A stretch of DNA of 64,000 bases from Druceiella hillmani (lineage: Eukaryota; Arthropoda; Insecta; Lepidoptera; Hepialidae). Below are positions 36,541 through 50,110 of this stretch, piece by piece. Position 1 is the first letter of the stretch. Each line of letters starts with the position of its first letter. Position numbers and translations under genes: made by a program. The notes under the pieces were generated by a model, which searched no databases, had not been told where the DNA came from, and saw nothing but the letters and a program-made list of their open reading frames with translations. Location of the stretch: contig JAYKKI010000155.1 in NCBI GenBank assembly GCA_039881145.1, positions 310,001 through 374,000 on the forward strand, given 5' to 3'.

Positions 36541-39500
36541 AACAATTCAATTGCAATTTTATAAGAATAAAGTTAATACTTATTAACCGAAGGCTGTAGC
36601 CATAATGAATCCTTCATAAATTACGCCACGATCATGATAATTTCAAGCCGTTTGCGTCAATCGACGAAATCCTTAAGCTTAACACATCAAAGAGGAATAC
36701 GGGCAGAAATGCGCACCAAGTTTTTAAAGTGAGGCAAAAATAAATGTATTCTTATTGAATTGCTACTTTTGAAGACAAATATTTTACGCAGGATACAAAC
36801 GAAACGTAAGTAGTAATGTGGTGTTATCTATTACAACTCCATTTCATATGGCACGGCAGTTTTTGTAAAGATGTACCATAGAGGTTATACACGACTCGAT
36901 AACTCGCGATCAACTATCGACAAAGGTCAGCTGGTCTTCTCCGCTGCTTCTATACAGCCACGCGGTAACGCATATAGCATTATCTTATAGAACCTACAAT
37001 TGCAAAGATGATATAAACGTATTCACCTTACTTTGTTTTCGAAATCCAAAACATTTCAGCTAAAAATTATATCCAAAAAATTCCGTTTGAAAATCTATAT
37101 ACGAGTGTTGGAATTTGCATTTAAAGAATTCATCGAATCCCGTTCAATAACCATTGACAGCGGTGATATGAGCAAACTGTTGTGAAATGGAAAACGTAAA
37201 ACTCTAATATTATTTGTAACTAGACATGTGGATGTAACCACGGACTAAAGATATGTAATTATCCAAGGATGTTATATGGAAGAAATTATATTAATATATT
37301 ATACTAATATACGGTGCATATTATACTAATATAGGGTCCGCCCTTGTAATATTATTTGAAAAGCGCGATGAATAATGAGTATTATTAGTGAGAATGTTTT
37401 CTTAAATTAAAACGGTGTCTAAAATCGTTACCAATACTTTGAATCTAATTTCGTTAAACAAATATACATTAAGCAGGATGGTTTATAGTTGGACAGAAAT
37501 ATTGTTTGTTCGATTTAGCGTGACGCAATTAAGATCTCAATAAGATTCCCTTCCAGTGGCAGAAGAGACGTTGGCACTAAAGTCAAATTTGCAAATCGAA
37601 ATATTTGTTGTTGTTCTGTCTGTAAATAAAATAGCGCCCTGTAGATTTTATTTTTTCAAAAATATTTTAATTTTATTGAAATATGGAAAGCACAATTCCA
37701 GAAATAATCGAATCAATCAGATGTGGTCAGGTAAGTCTTAGAAGGAAGAGTACGTCAAATATTTAAATGAATTAAATGTCATTATATAAATTTAATGCAA
37801 TAAGAAAGTAAAACCAGTAAATAAAACAAAAAAATAAATACTTTTTCAGTTTCATTTCACCTTAAAAACCAAAACGCAAAATAAACATTTTAGAAATTAG
37901 TATTTGTCAGTTGGTTATATATTTTGAAGAGTTCTTACGTAAGGTCTTGTAATAAAACTATTATGATTTTCAATAGGATTACTTATCTTTTTTGGCATGT
38001 TTATCATACTATAGTATATATTAATCTAATGGCGTTATTTTTATCACAGTCTCTTTCGTACAATTAAAAATAGAATGTTTCCATCAACGACATCTGCATT
38101 ACAGGTTTGTATTCAAATGATTTTATAATATATTTAATTTAAAATTATTATTGCACATTTACTTCAATTTGGTAAAATTTTGAGTGAGATAGACCGAGTA
38201 AAAAACGAAAAAGCTTTGTATTGTCACCACTACTTTTCGGTGAAGTAGATCGTATTTTGTTGTAGTCGTATGAATTACAATTGAATTTAGCGTGGGAAAA
38301 CATGTATGTAATTTTTATAATATTGTTAGCTTTAAGCTAATTAATATTTAAACGAAGTAGAACTAATTAAATTTCGTTATTTATTACTATAGACATTCTA
38401 AAGGACCATGCCACCTTGTAATCAGTATTTTACTAAAATTTTGATTACAACCCTTTTTATCGTTCATTATTTTTTAATTTATCTCACGTTAGTTTTGATA
38501 TTTTAAAAGTTAAGAAGCATGAATTTTGAAATAAGATTTATTTTTCAAACACAGTTGCACATAATCCTGATACGTAATTTTTTGTATAATTTTATTTCAT
38601 TTGTTGAATACGTTCTTTTCAATTTCGATGAAATACATTTTATTTATTATAAAATTAATGTAATTTCATAATTTTAAATTATAGAAATAAAGGTATAAAT
38701 ATTCAATTAACGTGACACAAACGTTGCAATATTCTTTCGCATTGACATTTCGAAATTAACGAATTCGTTAAAACATTTCAATCATCAAGTCAATTATTTC
38801 TAAGCTCCTTAGCTGCAATGAAGGAAATTATAATTTGAAGGAAAAAATGCGAATCATTTTCTTCTCAAAGGACTTCTACAAGACGCTCTTACCAATTAAT
38901 ATTCTCTCATCATTAAACATGTATCCACTTTTTAACTTCCGTTACGCAAGCTCAGCATGCATCTCTTTTACAGTTTTATTTCGTTGGCCATATTAAATCA
39001 ACATCACATTAAATCGGTAACTTACGTTAAACTTTGTTTCATTTTGTTAATAGAAGATAATGAGTCTTCCGCATCGCCAACATTTAAATTCTCACAAATT
39101 TAATGTTTTTGGAATATAAGAAATGCAGGCTTGATTGTTTGTTAGTTCCGAATAACTTTGGATATAAATAAACAAATTTTATTTTATTTGTAAGGTAGCA
39201 ATGTCCATCTATCGGTCAATCGCATCCTCATAATTTATATGAATTTAGGTACATATGTATTAATTTTTATATTACGTGAAAATTGCCATTAGTATGTAGT
39301 GAAATAATATTACAAAGTGATTTTGTGTTCATTCCACTGAGTAAGATATTATTAGCCAAAGTAGGTATTTAAAAATAATTCCGAGGTTTTATTTATAGTT
39401 TTCCCATTTAGTCATGAGTTTACGATGTTTAAAAATTAATTTTCGGTATGTACTTGGCTGATATTTTTATTTTCTCAAAAGTTTGAAAACATAATTCTTT

Positions 39501-40056
39501 AAACCGTAAGTCAAATATTTAGTGGTCCGGTACAACAGCAGAAAATACCAATTCAATATTCACCCTTATCCAACGTATTTTTTTTCGAGTTTCATATGTT
39601 TGAAAAAAAACGATTTAGCACTTAGTTCTCTCACGAGGGCTACAAACAGGGACGTTTTCAATTAAAAGCTGTTGGGAAACAAAATAAAAATATTTTAATT
39701 TTAGAATTAAATCAAACTATGTTTGTAAATAACATTATTTTTTCAACGTGTTTAATTAAAATTTAATTGACAAATTGAGAGTTCCTGGGAACATATCAAA
39801 AATTTCTACAATATAAATTTGATAAAATTATGTTATCAAATTTTGATTAGTAATAAAAAAATATAATTGAAGTTTGTTAAAAAATCTCATATAAGGCGTA
39901 GACCACAACTGAGTTAGTGAGTCAAAATGGTCGATTTTGTACATTGATTTACTAAGCTAAATGACTCACTTGAGAGCTTTTCGATTCATTTGAATATTTG
40001 ACCTATGAATGTTTGGGCGTAATAAATATAGGATGGATGGCTATTGACCAAAAATA
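36541..40056. other. AT-rich intergenic DNA with one possible exon
   Basis: Apart from the splice-flanked ORF at 37557-37730, nothing is recognised. A GC-richer patch at 36840-36980 has a short open frame without a motif. Confidence 0.45.
37557..37730 (+). other. Possible internal exon with consensus splice sites
   Basis: A good acceptor (TTCCCTTCCAG, ending 37556) and a perfect donor (CAG|GTAAGT, at 37730/37731) bracket 174 nt that stay open in one frame throughout (AEETLALKSNLQIEIFVVVL... ending NNRINQMWS). The encoded sequence is not recognised. Consensus sites at both ends plus an open frame are more than usual here, but one such pair in 64 kb may arise by chance. A lncRNA exon is also possible. 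Confidence 0.22.
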
Positions 40057-40705
40057 ATGAGCGTTTTCTCGATAATAATCTTGAAAATTATCTATGAGTA
40101 TCAATCTGGTTACTTTTCTGCCGAAGGTACGCATGACACATGCCAACGCGTTACTCATATGATTATGAAGCATCAAAACGATGGTTTTAGCAGTTTCCCA
40201 GTAGCGATTTTTTCCTACGTGATCAACCATATTCTAAATGTTCGGTGGAATTAAACAGAGACAGGTTAAAATTGTTAATTGAATAAGATAGTCGATTAAC
40301 GACACGCTGGTTAGCAACTGAGGTCGGGTGCTCCCACGGGACCATAGAGAATAATTTACAAAACTTGGGAAAAAGCTTGAAATACGATGCGTGGGAGCTT
40401 AACCCGAACCAACTTTACCACCGCACTGAAATCTGTTCTCAACCTTAGAATTTTCGTTCATTTTATTTCCTCCATCCACTATATTCCTCATACCTTGCAC
40501 CCGTTGGTTATTGTTTGTTTCTATCCCTATTGTTTGTTTAGAACGCTTAGCAAAAAAACTTTCTGATGAAGACCACCTATGACAGTTCATAAGTAATTTT
40601 TTTCATTCCAAGCCACCTGAATTTTATGCGGATGCTATCCACTCCCTGTCAGTGCTTTGTATAAATGTAGTCTACAATGGTGGTGATTATTATATTGACG
40701 ATTGA
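40057..40705 (+). pseudogene. Decayed mariner-family transposase
   Basis: Three frames must be joined to follow it. The N-terminal part starts at ATG 40057 (MSVFSIIILKIIYEYQSGYF, the mariner 'YEF/YEY..G..A.E..R.I' opening). It shifts frame near 40179 to RWF*QFPSSDFFLRDQPYS, then LNRDRLKLLIE*DSRLTTR and VGCSHGTIENNLQNLGKSLK, the second helix-turn-helix. YDAWELNPNQLYHRTEICSQ follows. Most of the catalytic core is deleted; the next block, HPLYSSYLAPVGYCLF, corresponds to the HPPYSPDLAPSDYHLF motif, and the third catalytic Asp of SDY is replaced (VGY). The last frame gives FYADAIHSLSV and a NGGDYYID ending before TGA at 40705, the usual mariner C terminus. At about 650 bp against roughly 1040 bp for an intact ORF, with stops, frameshifts and a deletion, it cannot be active. 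Inverted terminal repeats were not found. Confidence 0.85.
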
Positions 40706-43578
40706 TTGGAAATATGATAAAAAATTATTATATTAATGATCGCTTATTATTTATTAGCCAACCCGATATATAATACTATTTATACATACATCATATAACA
40801 GCGTTTGTATAAAATGTTTTTTAATTCTAATTTTTCAATTCATTTTTAATTTAGAGAAATATCCGATATCAAAATTTACGGAATAATATTAACCTATTGC
40901 AGATTTCTATTCACATTAATTAGGTGCTTGCATTCATCTCATAAGTTAGAATCCTATTCATTTTGATTTTTTTAACTTGTAAATTTGTTTCAATTTCTCC
41001 TGTATTTTCTTTGCGTTATAATTACATAATCCTTTGAATATACCTATTTGGCGTTCAGTTTGCTCTTTGCTTAAAGTATTTTAGTAATTGTACGTAATGT
41101 AGGGACATTTCTATTTAATTATAAACATTAGTTCTAGGTTTTGTTCTCTGATAATATCCATGTGGCTAGTGTGCGTCCCACTTGACATGGGTAGGTTAAT
41201 GCGAGGATGGTAATATAATTAACGATGTAAGGCACTGAATTATTTTTGCTTATGCATTTTTTATAAATTAGGTTTTACAATAACGTACAAATTATATCGA
41301 CCCTTATTAACCTTGATAAATACTTAGTAGCTAATTGCCTCAATTTACTACTGTTTTAATAAAAAATGTAAAGTGTAGTTTTATTATACAAATGTATGTG
41401 TGCATTTGATTGATAGTCCTAAACAAGTAAAGTATGAAAGAAATTCAAGCATTGTTTGTCCATCAAAACAGTTCTATTGATTCATCAGAATAACTGAGTC
41501 ATTAATGTGAATCGATTATTTTACCGATTCATATAGATGTATATTATAAAAGTTTTAAAGACATAAACAGCAATTTGTTGCATCAATATTTAATAAGCAG
41601 AAGAAGACTTTTATACATAACTTGTTGTAAGTTCGATCACCTCCTGTGGTACAAACAACCAATATCCTTAAATTGCATTGTTACGTCAGAAGTGATATAA
41701 TACCATTAAGGGTTTATAATTTGCAAAGAAATTATTATTACTAAAGTAAATACATAAAAATGTTTATGCAGATAGAAAATCGTAGATAGAAGATCCACCG
41801 TTGTCTTCTTTATGTCACAGAGTTTGCAGCTGTCGTCGGGATAAGAAAGTGCGAGCTTTACCGCTAGCTTACTGTAGGTAAGACTCATTTGATCATTTCG
41901 TAGGAAATGTTGTTCGTTATTCTATTTAGAACTTCGTTGTTCTATTTGCTTGTTTGATTATTTACATGGTATTTAATAAACCTTCGAGAAATATATCGGA
42001 AAAACTTGATTATATTATAGGCCATAGCATATAGATTATGATTGTCACAAAATTACTACTCGAGTTTTTATATCGTTACTCTATTTATTTATCATTAAAT
42101 CTATTTTATAATCCTTGGGAATTAGGATTGGAAGAAAAGTAAAAAGTAGTTTTACAAATATAATGCCAAAATAAAATAATTTGGATGATATTCTTTTTTC
42201 ATAGGAATTAATTTATTGAAAATAAAATCAGATTCTTTAAATTCTATGTGTATTCCTTTCTTTATTTTGACCTAAAATGCTCATTTAAATCCAGCAAAAA
42301 TTTCTAAACTAAAACGCTATTTAGCGCAAAATTAAAATAATTAAAATAAACGAATGGATCCACAGGACGCAGAATTTTGTGTATTTCCATCATAAATAAT
42401 ACTGGTAGGTTTTAATAGTTTAAATATATTACCTTTAACATACAGACAGCTTTAGTGATTCTTAATCCTTCTAAATTTAAAAATAATGCATACTTCTCTT
42501 ATATCCATTCGAATAATAGAGTTCCATCGATAAATATAAATGTATATTTGAAGTTGCATTTTTGATAATTTTTATTAGTTGTTGAAATAAGCTGAAACTA
42601 TCCTCTTTGCCATAGAATGAACATAAACATTAGGTAATAAAAATATCGTTTTTGCTATGAAATACAAATTTTTGAACTAGAAATCAATATGGTTAAAAGT
42701 CTTTTGCCCAAACACTTTCATATCAATGGAAAAAATATGCTTGCAAATATGGGAAGCAAATCATAATTTTAGAATTTGTTTTTGTACAAATAACAAGAAC
42801 TTTTATAAAATCTGGTTATTAATATTATTTTCATTGTAGAACCTAAATAGAATTTAATTTTATAATATGAAAAAATGAATGATAATTCCAAAATTTTTAG
42901 AATTGTTAATTTTTTTGATTCTATAGGAATTAACTCTTGACCATTACTGCATAAAAGGCTGTAATGCTGAATTAACTATAATTTACAGATGACCATTGAA
43001 CTTAATTGTAATCAGTCTTTAAATATCAGAATCAGTCTTGTGTGAATCAGTCTTTAAACATCGAAATTATTTACGATAGGGAGATATGGTATATTCTTAA
43101 TAAAATATTTTAACTTTAAGAAAATATTTTGTAAATGTAAACATGTCATGCAAAAGTCAATAATCTCGTCTACCAATGGAATATGAAAGAATATTAGTTG
43201 TAAGCTGATAGCAGTGCAAATTAATTCAAATAAAATACTAAAATGATAGTTCCTTTAGTGAATACGGATCTAGTTGACGCGTAAGTTGTGATAACTAGGT
43301 GCTACAGTGGAATTACTAAAACCAAACCAAAATAAGTGAACGCAAAGAGGAAAGTTTATTAAGAATATTCATAACGAGTGCAGAAAAAAATAGTTGTGAC
43401 TATAAAAAAATTAAGAGACAGGAAACTCTGAAAGGCTGAAACAATAATACGTACGTAAATATGAAATACCAGCCACAAAGGATAACGCGATATGGATTGT
43501 CCTGGGGTATGTAACAAAATTATACTAATAAGAGGCTGTTTATATAAGACGTGACATTTTATATTATGTTTGTTGAGT
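40706..43578. other. AT-rich intergenic DNA, nothing recognised
   Basis: No gene, RNA or defined repeat found. A TCAGTCTT motif recurs three times at 43010-43060. Confidence 0.5.
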
Positions 43579-43646
43579 TACAGTGCATCATGAAATAACA
43601 GTACGCGAAAGGGATTACCCAAACTGTTATTTCATGGTGCACTGTA
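43579..43646. mobile_element. Miniature Tc1/mariner-like element: two TIRs and a 20-nt core
   Basis: A 24-bp stem with one mismatch (43579-43602 / 43623-43646) encloses 20 nt. Each arm begins TA-CAGTGCA at the outside, so the unit reads TA, CAGTGCATCATGAAATAACAGT, core, complementary repeat ending GCACTG, TA. Duplicated TA plus inverted repeats starting CAG is the insertion signature of the Tc1/mariner superfamily. With only 64 bp between the TAs, it is an extreme internal-deletion derivative or a fold-back of one TIR. Confidence 0.6.
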
Positions 43647-45484
43647 TTTTAATACCTCGAAAATTATGAAACCTTTATAATGAGCACAACAACAAAAGTT
43701 TCGAATTCAACATCCCTGGTTATTATTAACTACGAGTCACTATGCAAGAAAAAGATGTACTTGAATTTATTAATTTACAGTTGCATACAGTTGTGGAACT
43801 GCTAAATTAAAATTTAGAGTTCCTTAACGAAACAAGCAACTCTTGTAATTTCCCATCCGACTGTCTGTATGTCATATTGTTGGAATCATTAGAAAATCCT
43901 TTTAAATAGAACTTAAATTTTCATTTACTATTTTTGGTTTTAAGGCCATATCAATATTTTAAACTGCAAAATAAAAAATGTAAATACATTATAAATATAA
44001 ATTCCATCCATTTCAGTATAAACTCCGGTTAAAATCAATTGATTACCTTACGCCTGCAATTTCATGATAAGTAAAACATCAGGGAACCTTATATTGCACG
44101 TGCTCCGGCACTAGTTTGACCGATTTTTCTTAATATTCAATAGGTTAGATTGGCAATTAATAATACCCGTCACTTTTTTCCAGCCATTTATGTCATATTA
44201 TAGAAATGTTCTTGAACATCTTCCCTTCCTTTTACTCGCATTCAAGCAAATCCAGCCATAACAGGATGTTGAACTTAATTATCTACATCCATATTATCTA
44301 CAATCATAGCTTACTCCAGTATTTTTCTCAAACTCCCCCATATATAAGAAATATCTCTCTGAATTGTATTTAGAGCTTACACTAATTTTAAAAAGGTACA
44401 TAACCAAGTAAACGATGATATTCTACCAGTAAAATTAATGAAAGCATGTCTTCCAGTTATGTCTTCCAATGCAATAAAATGTTTTGCCACTTACCGCTTC
44501 ATAATTGGCCGATAATATGTAAGTCTATAAGTTGAATAAAAAAAAAACAAATAACTAAATCTCTATCATAGTACATAGGGAGTACGACGTTCAATGTTCT
44601 GTTTAATTAACAATAGAATTGCGACAAGTGACTTTTGGTATTCAGTCGCAGGAACGGATAAAGTATGGAAATTTCACCAAGAGGTTTAGAGTTCTTTTGT
44701 TCCATGAATTCCGATTAAGGCAAAAATCAGCACTCCTACAATAAATTAGAAAAGATTAAAAGTCTTATTGAAACAGGTCTGAAGTTTTTTTTTTAATGCA
44801 ATATAAAACCATCATGTCCATGCCAACATTCTGTTTAATTAATTGTCATTGTAATGTTTTATCCGTACACAAGGCAAATACCTACGTAACCAATTTTTTC
44901 ATTAGTTTATATAATTTTAATAATAATTTTACATTGAATCCGTTCATTTTTTATTTAAAATATTTCAATTCAATAGATTAGATAAAGCGGATGCAAATAA
45001 GACAATTATTAGACAAATTAATATACTTAATTTGTATTTCATGCCCATGTATTTAACCACCAAAATTATTATAAGAAACTCCCGATGTGGCTGAATACAT
45101 TGATCCGAGTATAAGCCGTTGTAATTACGCGTGATAGGACGTGCGTGACGAGACGTGTTATCCTCAATCCGGACGTGCTATCCATAATCTGGATGTCTAC
45201 ATGTTTTCCAACTAGATCAAGTAATCCCAGGGGTGGCTCACCTAACTCAAACTCTGCGATGGTTGTTATTATAACTTTCGAAAGACAGCGTCCTTATTTA
45301 AATAGGCTAGGCATATATTATAGGATCGAATTAATTTAAATGTATGTTATTCAAATTATTATTATGCTGGAACAGATTTAATAATAGTAAAAACGAATGT
45401 TGTCAAGTATTTCTAATCTGCCGAATTTTAATAATAAATAGAATTCTGGGCAGCAATACTTAATAGAATTTTTATATAATTCTA
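43647..45484. other. AT-rich intergenic DNA, nothing recognised
   Basis: No signal beyond chance ORFs. Confidence 0.5.
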
Positions 45485-46170
45485 TACTAGCTATTCACCT
45501 ACACCAACTAGCTTTTCACCTCCTTCGCTCGCGTAGACAATTCGTTTTCTAAACTTCAGTCTAATTTTTAACTTTAAGTCATTCTGGTCATGCAAAATTA
45601 AGGCGTGGTAACATTTTCGAGTTAAGAAAAAATATGAAACAAATGCAATCTCGCTCAATCAATTAAAAATTACCATAAAAATATTTTTCCCACACTAAAT
45701 CAGGCAATACTTTTTACCCCCTTTAGGGGTTGAATCTCAGAAAATGCCAAAATACACGTTTCATTGTTTGTGTTGACGATCATTAATACCAAGTTTAACG
45801 TAAATTGTTTTCCATACAAACTTACCCACCACTTTTCACTCAAGTTTTAAGTAAAAATTACTATAAAGAATTTTCTTTCCATGTGAAATTGGCCACATCT
45901 TTTCATCCGCTTATGGATTTTATCTCAATAAATTCTGAAATGGGTGTTTCATTATTTTGTATTGAAGAGCATTAATACCAAGTTTCACGTAAACATGAAT
46001 TTTTCTATATTTTTACCACTGCTTTTCACCAATTTTGAGAAATGCCTACTTAAACTATGCCTTCAGTATAAAATTAATACCTGCTCCAAATTTCAAATTT
46101 CTATCATTAGCGGTTTGTGTTGAGGGTTGATAAGTCAGTCAATCGGGACATTGCCTTTTAAATATTTACA
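45485..46170 (-). mobile_element. Helitron-like insect interspersed repeat
   Basis: The minus strand ends with GTCTACGCGAGCGAAGGAGG and AAAGCTAG before T (CTAG at 45508-45511), the form of the Helitron-like ends seen at 13.98 and 52.1 kb. Internally it has two diverged units with the widespread insect pattern CCCCCTTTAGGGGTTGAATC (about 45717) / CGCTTATGGATTTTATCTCA (about 45909), each followed by ATTAATACCAAGTTT-ACGTAAA. The far end has TTAGCGGTTTGTGTTGAGGG, GATAAGTCAGTCAATC and GGGACATTGCCTTTTA, also typical of such repeats. No coding capacity. Confidence 0.55.
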
Positions 46171-47293
46171 TTATATTATAAATGGCTTCATACATAGATA
46201 TTATCCATGAAAATGAAAACGAAATAATACTTGATTCTATTCAATATCATTGTTTAATTACATGAAAGGAGATTAAATGACTATGCAAATATCGAAATGT
46301 CGAAAGATGAAAAATTCTTACAGCACCGTCAGCTGCACATGACGATCACCGATGCACGGTCGTTTGATTATAACTATTAAAGGTCAGCGGGGTCAAAGAT
46401 ACCAAATAATGAAAGAGGCAAATGCGATTTAAAAGTGTAGGTACCAAAATTATCAAACTAAGGGGGAAACATACTCGCTCCTGGTTAGATCGCCTTGCTA
46501 GCACTTGTAATACTGTCACGGTCTCGCCAATCACGACTCGTGAATGGAGCCAACGCGCCGATCCAAGTACGTCAGTGCGTAAATATTTCATACATTTACA
46601 ACATATGTAAAATTTATGTTCTATATAAAAAACGTATTTAATTTTCAAAATATTTATAAACGATAACAAATTAAATATTTAATAAACTAGTTGAAAGATC
46701 ATTTTAAAATATCACTTTTGTAGTTTAACGAAATACCTGTAGAGAGAATAACTTGTAAAAATGGTTAATAAAAATAATTGGGCTAAAATATGAAATACAT
46801 TTTGGTTAAACAAACGTACACATAAAGAAAATGTATCCATCGTTTTGCGTATTATTTCAAGAATTTAATGACGACAATTGATAATGAAAGTGATGGACAA
46901 ATCGCAATATATGAATTTTATATCAAATGTTGAAATCAGTAAACAAAACTCGCAGACTCTCGAGCGCATTTGGCAACCACTGTTACGCACAGATAATCGC
47001 GTAGTCCAAAGTGTAGCATATTTAACCAAAAGAAGAATTTAAAGATATAATTATGGTTATAAATAATTTTAATGTTGTTATACGAAGCACACTCCGTTAT
47101 GTCCATAATATAATATGCAATATAAGTACGACGATGAACAATATAAATTTATGACAAAAATACATGTGGATATGTCACAAGAGCAAAATAAAAAAATGAA
47201 CCATTAGTTAAAAATAAGTTCAGTTAACTGTTCCAGTACAAAAGTATATAACCTTGTCCGAAAACATGTTATCGCAAGTCCGGTTCACCCATG

Positions 47294-47375
<82 letters not shown>

Positions 47376-49479
47376 ATTAATTCGATGTTTCAAATATTAT
47401 TTTTAGAAAATGAAATTGCGCGTAGCGTTTAGTAACATCAGAAAAAAGTTATAATTTTGAACTCAATTAAAAAACAAAAATGGAAAATTTACTTTTGCTT
47501 ATCTGCACTTGTACATAATAGTGTATTAATTTATATCGAAGTGATTCACGTTTTTCATCATTCATTTTCACGTCACTGAATGTTTTTTTTTTTGGGAATA
47601 ATAATACAGACACCTCATTGCAGTTATAAACAGCTTCCTTTTTATTTTTGTATTATTGCAGATACAGTTCAAAACATTTAATACGGGCGCTTTGTTTATA
47701 TAGATTAAATCATAATCACGAAACAAAAATTTATACGCTTCATTTCTCGAACTTAAGTTAAAGAACACTTCAATATGTTCTTAAAAAAATATTGAAAACA
47801 CTGATATAACATCTGTTATTATGGTAAACGTGACGAATGAGATGATAACATCACAGGGGTTGGCGGTGTTTTTTGGCGCGAAATTTAAAATACCACTTTT
47901 TAAACTGCATTTTGTAGGCCTTAACTAAAACTCGATAATTCTGTCGATTAAACATAAAAATAAAGTTTATGCATGATCCGCATTGGGTGCAAGTCTTCCA
48001 AAAACTTGGTCTTGGATTATCCCAAAATATTTTCATGTATTATAATAATTATTCGTAAGTATTTGGTAACTTTGGGACACACTGTTAGAAGACTTATAAA
48101 TGGTTAACAGAAATATATATGATATTTGAGTTCACAAATTTTATTTTTAGAAGTATAAAAATTATTGAATAGGTGTATCAAGCTCTCATAAATTAGATGG
48201 AAAAGTGGAATTTCCCAGAAATTTAGCAAAAGGCTAAATGAAGCACGCTAACTTTTTTAAATTCACATATCGCAAAATCAATTGAAAAAGCAACATTCCA
48301 TACATTACGTTGTCTTGTCGGAGTGAATTTTTCAGATTTATTCTGCCTTATATTTTTGAAACACATTTTTACCATTTTTATGGGCATAGAATAATACTCC
48401 AATACTAAATTTTTCGCATTTTATTAGTTATCAATATTACGTATTATTAATTTCATTAAATACTAAATTTTCTTTAATTGATATTTAAATGATAATAGAA
48501 TATTACAATTGCAGGTAAATATTTGCAATACGCTTTGTAGCTGAAGACGAAAGTTCTTCTATAATTATTATGTCAAACTTATAAAAATTACGCACCAAAT
48601 TTCAATAAATATTGCATTAAACCACATTTATAACTGAACTAGCCGCCGGATGCTAACTGAACGAGCTATTTAAAAACCAAATTACTTTTTCTACATTAGA
48701 TTCACTTCTTAAGTACACGTTGTTAATTTATAATCAAAGGTTGTGTGTACTACAGCCGGAAAATGCATATTTGTATATTTGTTCACATTAAGAGTCCTAT
48801 TAATAACTGACCCCAACAAAATAAATGTATTTCAGATATGTTAACTGACCGCATGAAATAACATCTATTTGAAGACGTACGTTATCAGAAATATATAGAT
48901 CAATAAAGTCTGAGCACACACTTGTGTGACAATTACGTCACGCAATGCAATGTTCAGTTACTATCTCAATTTCATGTACGCACTTACTGAAATTTATATA
49001 ATGGATGCAAAGTGAAATTAAGGCAAACTTTCATTAACGTATTTTAAAGATGGTCATCTAACTCTTATAAACATCCATATACTATATAAAATAGATTATA
49101 CACTCTAATATCCATTGATCAAACAAAAAACGTGGATTTCTTAGGTGAATTAATCACTTTTAGCCTAATTTTTGTATAATCTGGATATATTAAAATGATA
49201 CACATCGATACATACAATTAAACTACAGTTCATATCATTATTGACAAATCTTACGCGCTGGCAGTAGTAATTCTGAGTCATATCATTATGAATATTATAT
49301 TAAACTATAGAGTGTTATTTCATCAGTTATCCTTTCAGAACTAAATGGAATGAAGTGACTTTGTCACAATCCAGTATGACTAGTTGATTTAATGTACTAT
49401 TTGTTTCTTTTTCTTATTCATTAAATGATATAGAGGCCAAGGTTTAATCAAATTTATGGTACCTTAGTAAAAGTTACGA
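46171..49479. other. AT-rich intergenic DNA with a (TA)n tract
   Basis: A GC-richer patch at 46330-46570 yields a 107-codon minus-strand ORF (46346-46669). Its length is near chance expectation and I recognise no domain. Confidence 0.45.
47301..47370. repeat. (TA)n microsatellite
   Basis: About 70 bp of uninterrupted TA. Confidence 0.97.
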
Positions 49480-50110
49480 TTCATGTTTTAAATGTAGAAC
49501 TCGGACTAAGAGAGTTCCCTTTACGTTTAAGTACTTATAAATATTTATGCGTCTGTAGTATTTTTGTTTTAACTGAAATGATTATACTAATTTACCACAA
49601 TATTGATATATTGCCCACTACGTAATTCACGGACATGAAAGCAAGGCGTATATTTTAAAAAAATGCAAGATCTGGGTTGGTTACGATAGTTTCCCTGAAA
49701 AGTTTTCCAAGTCACATTTTACGAACCCTGTTTTTTTTACTAATTTTTAATTTGTTAATTTCGGAAATAAAGAGAGTGTTTCGTTGCTCTGTTTTCGCCC
49801 ATTATTTGAAATATGTTTTTAGATACATAATTTAAAATTATGAATTTTTATTTTTTATTGTCTTCGTAATATCGTTTCAAAAGAGTAATTGGGTACATTA
49901 TTTATCCTCTCTTTAATTCTCAGTTGACATTATAAAAAATATTAGCTAGTGTAAAACATATGAGTAATAACTTTTGCATACCTATGGCAAATTTTAAAAT
50001 TTGTACGTCGCATTGTGTCTGAAAAAATCGGTTATGACAGATAAGCAGACAGACAGATGAGTAGTCTTATAAGGGTTCCGTTTTTCAATTTGAAGTACGA
50101 AACTCAAGAA
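49480..50110 (+). repeat. Dispersed repeat family A, copy 3 (longest)
   Basis: Starts with the family core GTAGAACTCGGACTAAGAGA followed by GTTCCCTTTACG (49494-49525). It ends with the motif run TCGGTTATGACAGATAAGCA, GACAGACAGATGAGTAG and ATAAGGGTTCCGTTTTTC (50028-50095). The 'gacagacagac ... ataagggttccgttttt' ending is frequent in old insect interspersed repeats. No ORF is kept. Confidence 0.5.

Noticed and set aside
40399..40590. 63-codon minus-strand ORF
   Set aside because: It is antisense to the mariner transposase relic.
46346..46669. 107-codon minus-strand ORF in a GC-richer patch
   Set aside because: About one ORF of this length is expected by chance in the window; no domain, splice site or start context supports it.
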